In this document: in pieces, positions 25,939 to 32,444 of the stretch
Layout of the letters: every line of letters begins with the position of its first letter
Position numbering within the stretch: the first letter of the stretch is position 1
Position numbers and translations under genes: made by a program
Notes under the pieces: generated by a model
What the model saw: the letters and a program-made list of their open reading frames with translations, nothing else
Told to the model about the DNA's origin: nothing
Database searches by the model: none
Assembly: GCF_000018685.1 (NCBI RefSeq)
Contig: NC_010001.1
Location: 1,504,001-1,568,000 of the forward strand
Source of the DNA: Lachnoclostridium phytofermentans ISDg
Lineage (GTDB): Bacteria > Bacillota > Clostridia > Lachnospirales > Lachnospiraceae
Direction: 5' to 3'
Length of the DNA: 64,000 nt

Positions 25939-26664
25939 TTGAATCAATGGACTGATATTCATATCCATATACTTCCATCTGTTGATGACGGTTCGGTAAA
26001 TTTAGAACAAACACGAAGTATGTTGGAAATAGCACACGAAGAGGGGATTATTCATATCATAGCAACTCCACATTATGGAGTTGGATATATAAATCCAGAC
26101 ATACAAGAACTTCAGAAAAAGCTAGAACTTGTTAGAGAAGAGGCTAAAAAGATTGATCCTGATTTTCAAATAGACTTAGGAAATGAATTATTTTATAGCG
26201 AGGATATTATAGAGCATTTAAAAAAGCAGAAGGCATTAACAATGGCAGGTACCAGATATGTTCTTGTAGAATTTCCCGTCTTTGAAAGCTTTCGAAACAT
26301 CAGGACTGGATTACATCGATTACTTATTAACGGATATTTACCTATCCTTGCTCATGTCGAGAGATATGAAAGTTTATATCGGAATCTTGACAGAATAGAG
26401 GAATTAGTTAAGCTTGGTGTTTATATGCAAATGAATATTACAAGTATTCTTGGCGGTTTTACCAATCAAAGAAGTAAGTATTGTAAAAAATTAATGAGCA
26501 ATGGATACATCCATTTTGTTGCTACAGATTCCCATTCTGATCATAATAGAGAACCAAGAATGATAAAGGGGGTAAACTATTTAAGCAAAAAGTATGGAAT
26601 AGAATTCGTAAATCTATTGCTAGTTAAGAATACATCCCAATTATTAAGTAATAAATATATATGA
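25939..26664 (+). CDS. CpsB/YwqE-type protein-tyrosine phosphatase (PHP fold)
   Basis: 241 residues from TTG after GGGGAG. T-D-I-H-I-H-I-L-P-S-V-D-D-G-S at the N-terminus, A-T-P-H-Y, L-A-H-V-E-R-Y and A-T-D-S-H-S-D-H give the metal-binding His/Asp set of the PHP-type Mn-dependent tyrosine phosphatases. It removes phosphate from the C-terminal Tyr cluster of the kinase encoded next and thereby cycles capsule chain-length control. Its stop overlaps an ATG of the following frame, but a better start lies 24 bases on. Confidence 0.92.
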   Translation: MNQWTDIHIHILPSVDDGSVNLEQTRSMLEIAHEEGIIHIIATPHYGVGYINPDIQELQKKLELVREEAKKIDPDFQIDLGNELFYSEDIIEHLKKQKALTMAGTRYVLVEFPVFESFRNIRTGLHRLLINGYLPILAHVERYESLYRNLDRIEELVKLGVYMQMNITSILGGFTNQRSKYCKKLMSNGYIHFVATDSHSDHNREPRMIKGVNYLSKKYGIEFVNLLLVKNTSQLLSNKYI

Positions 26665-26684
26665 TGTGGAAGAGGAGCAAGTAT

Positions 26685-28133
26685 ATGCAAAACAATAATA
26701 ATGATATAGAGATCAATCTTGGTGAAATATTCATTTTATTATTGCATAAGATATGGATCATCGTATTATCTAGTATTGTATGTGCTGTAGCGGCAGGGTT
26801 AATAAGTAAGTTCGTTATGACTCCTGTCTATACTTCTGATACAAAACTATATATTATTAATCGACAAAATAAAGATACTATCACTAGTAGTGATTTACAA
26901 ACAGGATCTCAACTTACTCAGGATTTTAAAGTGATGGTTTTAAGTAGACCGGTAACGGAGCAGGTTATTAGTAAATTAAATTTAAATATGACTCACGACG
27001 AACTTGTATCTAATATTAATGTAAAAGTTCCTGAAAATACACGTATATTAGAAATAACAGTTCAAAATCAAGATCCTTTATTAGCTAAACAACTGGCTGA
27101 TTCTATTGCAGAAGTAGCATCAGAGAGAATGGTTTCCGTACTTGAAATGGAGAAAGTAAATATTGTTGAGGAAGGAAATATCCCTACGATACCAACAAGT
27201 CCTCATATAATGAAAAATACAATATTAAGTGGGATAATAGGGGCATTAATCAGTGCCTTTGTTATAATATTTATACATATTATAGATGATTCTATTAAAA
27301 ATGCGGAGCAGATTGAAAAATATTTAGGCCTAACAGTATTAGGGACAATACCGTTAGAACTTAAAAATTCTAATAAAAGGGGAAAAAATAAAAAAGCTTA
27401 TAAAAGAAAAAAAGGTGATACTAATAATGAACATAGCAGTATTCAAAAAGCCACCTTGGAATTTACCATTAATGAGGCGTATAAATCATTACGGACCAAT
27501 ATACAATTCTGTGGAAAAGATATAAAAACAATATGTATAACTAGCAGCTTGCCAAATGAGGGAAAGACAGTTGTATCCTTTCGCTTAGCCACTGCTTTTG
27601 CAGACAGCGGTAAAAAGGTATTATTTATAGATGCTGATTTGCGTAAATCAGTCATTATAAGTAAATTAAAAATTGATAATGCGGTTAATGGTTTATCACA
27701 ATATATATCAGGAATGAATAGTTTGGAAGAGGTAATACATAAATCTAATGTTGAAAATAGGGATATTATTTTTACCGGAATATTACCCCCGAACCCCTCT
27801 GAGATGTTAGGTAGCGAAGAATTCAAAAACTTAGTTAAAAATCTAAGAGATGAATATGATTACATTATTATAGATACTCCTCCTCTTGGAGTTGTAATTG
27901 ATAGTGCTAATGTAGCAGATATATGTGATGGGACTATTATGGTTATAGAATCTAACAAAATAAGTTATAGATTTGCACAAAGAGTTTTAAAACAATTAAT
28001 TACAGAAAAAAGTAAAGTTTTAGGAGCTGTTCTTAATAAAGCTAATATTTATGGCGTAGGATATAACAAAAAATACTATGGAAAATATTATAGTCACGTA
28101 TATGCTAATGATTATGATGAGAATGGTAACTAA
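26685..28133 (+). CDS. Fused Wzz chain-length regulator and bacterial tyrosine kinase
   Basis: 482 residues from ATG 26685 with AGAGGAG seven bases upstream; an earlier ATG at 26661 overlaps the previous stop but lacks a site. Residues 1-210 form a Wzz domain with two membrane helices (about 22-45 and 175-195). Residues ~270-465 form a BY-kinase: Walker A S-S-L-P-N-E-G-K-T (Lys294), Walker A' L-F-I-D-A-D-L-R-K, Walker B I-I-I-D-T-P-P. The C-terminus carries a Tyr cluster (about eight Tyr in the last 30 residues). Most Firmicutes split these as CpsC and CpsD; here they are one chain as in Gram-negative Wzc. Last gene of the capsule operon. Confidence 0.93.
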   Translation: MQNNNNDIEINLGEIFILLLHKIWIIVLSSIVCAVAAGLISKFVMTPVYTSDTKLYIINRQNKDTITSSDLQTGSQLTQDFKVMVLSRPVTEQVISKLNLNMTHDELVSNINVKVPENTRILEITVQNQDPLLAKQLADSIAEVASERMVSVLEMEKVNIVEEGNIPTIPTSPHIMKNTILSGIIGALISAFVIIFIHIIDDSIKNAEQIEKYLGLTVLGTIPLELKNSNKRGKNKKAYKRKKGDTNNEHSSIQKATLEFTINEAYKSLRTNIQFCGKDIKTICITSSLPNEGKTVVSFRLATAFADSGKKVLFIDADLRKSVIISKLKIDNAVNGLSQYISGMNSLEEVIHKSNVENRDIIFTGILPPNPSEMLGSEEFKNLVKNLRDEYDYIIIDTPPLGVVIDSANVADICDGTIMVIESNKISYRFAQRVLKQLITEKSKVLGAVLNKANIYGVGYNKKYYGKYYSHVYANDYDENGN

Positions 28134-28245
28134 ATATGGCTACACAATATGTTATTGCTTTAACGTTTGGATTATCATCTGGAATGGAGCATTATATGGA
28201 TTTGGATATTTTGTGGGATTAGAGTCTTTAGTATAAAATAGTGAA

Positions 28246-28283
28246 ACAGCCACCTTTGCTTTTTAAAGGTGGCTGTCTGTTTA
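28246..28283 (+). terminator. Intrinsic terminator of the capsule operon
   Basis: Perfect 12-bp stem ACAGCCACCTTT (28246-28257) / AAAGGTGGCTGT (28265-28276), loop seven bases, then CTGTTTAT. The T tract is weak but the stem is strong and lies 110 bases after the kinase stop. Confidence 0.75.
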
Positions 28284-28402
28284 TGCTTATTATCTAGAGT
28301 AAGTAATTTTGAAATGATCAGTACTCAAATATTAAAATATGAGTTTTTCGCTTTTACGGTTCTTTGTCTTCAAAACCAAAAACTATGTCTAAAGAGCAAA
28401 AA

Positions 28403-29092
28403 TTATAAATGTAACCTTCTTTTTAATTCCTCCTTGGTTGCCTCTGGAGAAAAGATTAATATACCTATAAAAGTTGCCAAACTATATAAAAAGCAAGTTA
28501 TCGTTGGCCATGTATAAGTTAGACTATGGTTGAGTAATAAAATAACCGGTAGTATACCAATGATAGAGGTTAACATGCTGTAGATGGCATAATCGTGATG
28601 ACGTCTTTTCTTTATTAATAAAAAGAACAGCATTGTTATATTGATGGAAATAAAACCAAGCGGCATAACAAAATCTACAGACCATACAGAGCTATTGCCT
28701 ATCGAGCCTAGATATACCAAAAACAGCAGTGTTAGATAGGAAAGATATATGACTTTTTGTATCGATTTTTTAGAGTTCGTTATTATTGCTAAAAAGAGTA
28801 AAATATAAGCGATAGGACTAATTACATAACGTGACCAACTTAATCCTTTATCTAAATTCTTGGAAAGATCAAGATAAACACAGGTTATCATAGTAATCAA
28901 ACCAAGGAAGGTATACAAACGAAGTAAAAATCGTTTTGAATTCTTTCTTTTCTGAAATGCAGGATAATGATAAGTTTGCTCCAACATTTGATCTGTATCT
29001 TCTAGATTGCTATTCGTTAACTCATTATTACAAAATAAACAGTTGTCTAAGGGCGTATTATAATGAATGTTACAGTATTTACAATATCTCAT
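28403..29092 (-). CDS. DUF6320-type membrane protein with N-terminal zinc ribbon
   Basis: 229 residues, ATG after GGGAGGG. The N-terminus has C-K-Y-C ... C-L-F-C, a four-Cys ribbon, followed by a linker and about six membrane helices (from residue ~55). This matches, from memory, DUF6320 proteins, which are usually encoded beside an alcohol-acetyltransferase-like protein, as here. It overlaps the upstream gene by 14 bases, so the pair is cotranslated. Function unknown; perhaps a membrane partner for the acyltransferase. Confidence 0.7.
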   Translation of the reverse strand: MRYCKYCNIHYNTPLDNCLFCNNELTNSNLEDTDQMLEQTYHYPAFQKRKNSKRFLLRLYTFLGLITMITCVYLDLSKNLDKGLSWSRYVISPIAYILLFLAIITNSKKSIQKVIYLSYLTLLFLVYLGSIGNSSVWSVDFVMPLGFISINITMLFFLLIKKRRHHDYAIYSMLTSIIGILPVILLLNHSLTYTWPTITCFLYSLATFIGILIFSPEATKEELKRRLHL

Positions 29093-30347
29093 CTAATCCC
29101 TCCCTATAGTTTGTATCAATGTTTACTTCAAGGCCTGAATCTACTAGAAACTTCATAAAATGTGAGATAAAGGCAAGGTCTTTCCACTCGGTATTTAGCA
29201 TGATATTTGTATGACCATAAATGGAGGATATGGCCATATTAGTACCCCCTATGGAAAACTCCACATCTTTTACTATTGCTTTCATGTCTTCTGGTAAAGA
29301 AACCGACCCAAGATTAGAAATAGCATAAGTACTGATATTTTCTGCTAAGTAATAATATCCAAGCTTAAACCCTAGATTCTTAAGAGCCAAAGGTAAGATT
29401 TTAATAAAAAAGCTCTTTTCAATCCAAACATTTGAATTAATTCTTCCATGAAGATCTTCTTTATTTAGCTGTACTAAGAACTGCCGCTTCGTTTCTAATA
29501 ACATGGATTCAAAAGTCCAATCAAGCCTCGGATCAAAGGTTGCCTTTATATAAAGTGAGAAATTACGCAAAGTATTCGATGGAAAATACTTGCGCAGATT
29601 TACCGGGACAAACAACTTTATTGGTTTTTTACTCTTTCTACAATCGACATTTTGAGTGTAGATACTGTAAGCGAGTAAAGCTGTTACATATTCTCCGATT
29701 GTGACATTAAGACTTCTTGTAAGTGTTAATAATTGTTCCGTATCCACTTGTGCACGAATGCAAAGGGAAAAATGATCTGCAAATCTTTCGCCTTTTAGAC
29801 GATAGGCAGGCTCTTCCTTTAAGTTCTTTTTCTTAGATTTGTCATATTCATTACAAAACATATCTTGTGTTTCCTTAGAGGAAAAAGGAATATTACTACG
29901 AATAATACCTTCGTGTTCCATCTGATAGCCACATAAACAACAGTAACGATAAGTAATTGACTTTAAGAACTCCATTGAACCAGTTCCATCACTTAAGCTA
30001 TGGAAAGTTTCCAATGTTATTTTATTTTCGTAATAATAGACATTGAATAGATAACCATAATTTTTCGATGCAGGTACATATTTGCACATAATAGAAGGCT
30101 CTGGTTTCACACGAAAGCGATGTTTATTCGGAGATAAATAATTCCAAAAAAGACCGCTCTTTAATTCCACGGCAAACGTTTCAAAACGGGGTAGCACTTC
30201 GTTTACAGCCTGTTCCAAAACAGTGGGCTGAATATTTTGTGTAAGGTAAAAGGATAGACGAAAAACACTGCTTCTGCTATCTTTGGAAACAGCAGGAAAT
30301 ATCTTACCAGCATTGTCTACCGGATACCAATAATTATTTCGTTTCAT
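29079..30347 (-). CDS. Alcohol-acetyltransferase/condensation-like acyltransferase
   Basis: 422 residues, ATG after AGGAGG. The motif H-S-L-S-D-G-T-G (residues ~112-119) is a variant of the H-x-x-x-D-G active site of the CoA-dependent acyltransferase superfamily (condensation domains, AATase, PapA). Here His and Asp are spaced as required. N-L-R-K-Y-F-P-S in the second lobe is typical of the AATase-like branch, and I-S-N-L-G resembles the D-F-G-W-like closing motif. It presumably moves an acyl group from CoA or a carrier to an alcohol or amine; substrate unknown. Cotranscribed with the DUF6320 gene and preceded by an rpiA fragment. Confidence 0.8.
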   Translation of the reverse strand: MKRNNYWYPVDNAGKIFPAVSKDSRSSVFRLSFYLTQNIQPTVLEQAVNEVLPRFETFAVELKSGLFWNYLSPNKHRFRVKPEPSIMCKYVPASKNYGYLFNVYYYENKITLETFHSLSDGTGSMEFLKSITYRYCCLCGYQMEHEGIIRSNIPFSSKETQDMFCNEYDKSKKKNLKEEPAYRLKGERFADHFSLCIRAQVDTEQLLTLTRSLNVTIGEYVTALLAYSIYTQNVDCRKSKKPIKLFVPVNLRKYFPSNTLRNFSLYIKATFDPRLDWTFESMLLETKRQFLVQLNKEDLHGRINSNVWIEKSFFIKILPLALKNLGFKLGYYYLAENISTYAISNLGSVSLPEDMKAIVKDVEFSIGGTNMAISSIYGHTNIMLNTEWKDLAFISHFMKFLVDSGLEVNIDTNYREGLDEIL

Positions 30348-30423
30348 TGTAGACCTCCTATTGACATGATATTTATGCCAAAGTTATAACTTGATTTAAA
30401 AAAATGGCTAAACTTACTTATTC

Positions 30424-30588
30424 TCAATAACTTGAAGTTGCAACTGCTTTCAAATTCATACCATTTTGAACCAGTTCACCAACCTTTTTAATCATATAAT
30501 ACGCTGTAGAACCAGTTCCCAATCCTAATATCATGCCATCTTTTATATAGTCTATCGCTTTTTGTCCAGCGATTCTTTTTTGCTCCAT
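30424..30588 (-). pseudogene. rpiA: Truncated ribose-5-phosphate isomerase A (N-terminal fragment)
   Basis: 54 codons with an intact AGGAGG ribosome site six bases before the ATG at 30588. The translation begins MEQKRIAGQKAIDY and holds G-L-G-T-G-S-T-A, the phosphate loop of RpiA, then ends at TGA after A-V-A-T-S-S-Y, where the full protein would continue S-E-Q-T. The catalytic Asp, Lys and Glu residues of RpiA lie beyond the break, so no enzyme can be made. The reading frame up to the stop is undamaged, so a 54-residue peptide could still be translated ahead of the acyltransferase gene. Confidence 0.8.
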
Positions 30589-31115
30589 AATTACCTCCTA
30601 GACCTTTTTGTCAGATATTTTTCAATTGGCAGGACTACGTTATATTGAACCATAAAATTTTTAATTTCAATCTATGAATTTGGCCTAATTATAGCATAAG
30701 CATATCAAATTTCAATATTAATTTATGGTATAGCTTTTTAACATAGCTTTAACAATTAATTTATAGCATGGCATTTAACATAAGCAATCATACACAGTCA
30801 TTAAAATATGAATTTTACAGATTATTTAAGATAATAGTGTGGAAAGCGAGTATTGAAGAATATAAAATTTTTAAGCGGAAAAGTATGCTAACTTTCCATT
30901 ATAATGTGGGAAACTATTTTTGAGTGAGTCTGAATACTTATGCTTTCTTTCCAGAATAGTGTGGAGTTTGAGATAAGTATAGTAGTTCACCTAAACAAGC
31001 GTTGAAGCGGTAGATTTTAATTTCTTTTTGTGATACTATAGTAAAAACATTATATACGCAAGTCAAGCAAAACAAGCTTGCGTAATGGTATTTATATTTT
31101 GTGCAGGAGGTATAT
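30589..31115. other. Intergenic stretch with short imperfect repeats and a hairpin
   Basis: Upstream of both the minus-strand rpiA remnant and the plus-strand VOC gene. Two imperfect copies of a ~31-base sequence (ATTAATTTAT ... TTTAACATA) lie near 30718-30748 and 30758-30788, and AATAGTGTGGA occurs near 30833 and 30955. ACGCAAG (31056-31062) / CTTGCGT (31077-31083) can pair just before the VOC gene, with a TTGTGA (31028) and TATATA (31051) 17 bases apart as a possible promoter. No gene seen. Confidence 0.45.
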
Positions 31116-31502
31116 ATGAAAAATTATACTCAGGTTTATGTGAAAAGTAGTTTTGAAGCGGCAGAAATGTATTGCAAAGCTTTTGGCGCAGAAATTACAT
31201 TTGAAGTGAAAAATGATACCGAAACTGCTTATGTACACTGTGAATTATCCGTAAATGGTGAAGGTTTTTTAGCATTAGGCGAAGCAGCAAACCCTTGTGA
31301 CATAAACATAGTTCACAAAATGAAATGGGAAACAATGACTTTTAATGTTTTTGAGATGGGAAGCGAAGAATCGGTTTATAATGCCTTTAATATTTTGAGT
31401 AATGGCGGTGTTATTATTAATCCTATTCATGAAGTTCCGTGGAGCAAATGTTGTGCCACTGTTATTGATAAATTTGGAGTGTGTTGGTGGATTTCAATTT
31501 AA
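31116..31502 (+). CDS. VOC (glyoxalase/PhnB-like) family protein
   Basis: 128 residues; the ATG at 31116 has CAGGAGG six bases upstream, an earlier GTG at 31101 would lie in front of it. Y-V-K-S-S-F-E-A-A-E-M-Y-C-K-A-F-G-A-E opens a beta-alpha-beta-beta-beta unit of the vicinal oxygen chelate fold, repeated once, ending D-K-F-G-V-C-W-W-I, the standard PhnB-like C-terminus. The usual metal triad is not clear (A-Y-V-H-C-E-L keeps His and Glu). Role unknown: binding of small molecule or drug, or an enzyme. Stands alone. Confidence 0.8.
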   Translation: MKNYTQVYVKSSFEAAEMYCKAFGAEITFEVKNDTETAYVHCELSVNGEGFLALGEAANPCDINIVHKMKWETMTFNVFEMGSEESVYNAFNILSNGGVIINPIHEVPWSKCCATVIDKFGVCWWISI

Positions 31503-31954
31503 TAAACAAAATAAGCATTTTGTTATTAGTTATTAAAAATATCATAACCACTTGATTGTCAAGATTAGTTACATATAGAAACCAAAGAAAAGTCAATATT
31601 ACTCACAGGTTGGGGCGACACACAGCCCGTGTTATTTTTTGGTGCTATTTTGCCTGTAAAACGTTCTTCATATTGTATACCCTTTTACAAACAGAAGGCA
31701 CTCCCATTTTATCAGCCTTTCGCATTATGATAACGATTTCATGTAATCTAAGGTTTTCAACGGGAAAGCCCCAAATTATTAGCTTTTGTCTTTCTGTAAA
31801 GGTCTTGCCATATGGGTTGTAGCACCACACTGGTAGCGTTTCAAGGCGAATTGCTATAAATAAAAAGAAAACACAGTTGGGCCTGTAACTGTTTAAGTTT
31901 GGTGCTTTAAAAGAATACCACACTAAATTTTAAATAGTCATTTTACAGCTCTCG
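31503..31954. other. Unexplained stretch between VOC gene and MutS2-like leader
   Basis: Two overlapping frames on opposite strands (plus 31556-31822, minus 31645-31923) are open but neither has a ribosome site or a recognisable motif. The base composition around 31590-31830 is less AT-rich than the flanks. It may be a remnant of an older gene or mobile piece; no repeats or ends were found. Confidence 0.4.
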
Positions 31955-31983
31955 TTGACAATATACGGAATTCATGTTATTTT
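31955..31983 (+). promoter_or_regulatory. Promoter of the MutS2-like leader
   Basis: TTGACA (31955-31960), exactly 17 bases, TATTTT (31978-31983). Transcription would start near 31990, about 25 bases before the leader peptide's ATG and about 455 before the MutS2-like gene. Confidence 0.65.
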
Positions 31984-32015
31984 AAAGAGGTATAAAATTT
32001 AAATCAGAGAGGAAG

Positions 32016-32063
32016 ATGTTTTTGTTACGTGTATTAAGTAAAAGTGAGGTTTGTGCTAACTAG
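32016..32063 (+). CDS. Probable 15-residue leader peptide (uORF)
   Basis: AGAGAGGAAG precedes ATG, then MFLLRVLSKSEVCAN and TAG at 32061-32063. The ribosome site and spacing are good, and the stop codon lies inside the first arm of hairpin 32053-32066 and at the foot of the terminator stem that follows. This is the layout of ribosome-controlled attenuators used by antibiotic-response genes (erm, ABC-F, cat leaders). Too short for family assignment. Confidence 0.55.
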   Translation: MFLLRVLSKSEVCAN

Positions 32064-32132
32064 CACGAAAAATTAAAGATGCAAAAAAGGTTATTTGCTG
32101 AAGGTAAAGTTTATCAGCTTTCTTTTTTGTGC
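32053..32132 (+). promoter_or_regulatory. Putative attenuator after the leader peptide
   Basis: GTGCT (32053-32057) pairs with AGCAC (32062-32066) over the leader stop codon. The same GCACGAAAAA (32063-32072) can instead pair with TTTTTTGTGC (32123-32132), enclosing an inner GCTGA (32097-32101) / TCAGC (32114-32118) hairpin followed by a T-rich run. Mutually exclusive folds of this kind are the hallmark of translation-coupled attenuation. Confidence 0.55.
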
Positions 32133-32252
32133 CCAAAACCTGTTTTTACTTGAACGCCATTTAGACATGGTATACCGTAGGATACATCTTTTTATTTATA
32201 CTATTTCTAAGTAGTTTGAACTAGCAGTTTCTTTGAGGAAGCTTTTTTGTGA

Positions 32253-32372
32253 TACGAATCTATTGTTTGTAATTTTAAACAGTAATAGTATCGTATGCCA
32301 TAAAGACTTTCTTTGTAGAGGCTTGATTATAGTCGTGAGTATCTTTAAAAACAGGATACCACGACTTTTTTT
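32253..32372 (+). terminator. Second hairpin module and strong terminator upstream of the MutS2-like gene
   Basis: A first imperfect stem (ATACGA ~32253 / TCGTAT ~32296, enclosing CTATTGTTT / AAACAGTAATAG) is followed by GTCGTG-A-GTATC (32332-32343) / GATAC-CACGAC (32355-32365) and seven T (32366-32372). The terminator lies only 72 bases before the MutS2-like ATG and with no gene between, so it must be read through in the leader transcript, i.e. it is probably conditional. Confidence 0.7.
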
Positions 32373-32444
32373 GTGCTTTTTTATCGATATAAACCCTAAA
32401 ATGACGTGGTAATAAGAAAATTTTAATACAGATAGGAGCAAAAA

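Noticed and set aside
28136..28222. Short frame right after the kinase stop
   Set aside because: 28 codons with no ribosome site and no recognisable content; probably spacer.
28269..28517. 82-codon plus-strand frame after the capsule terminator
   Set aside because: Begins inside the terminator stem and is antisense to the end of the DUF6320 gene; no ribosome site.
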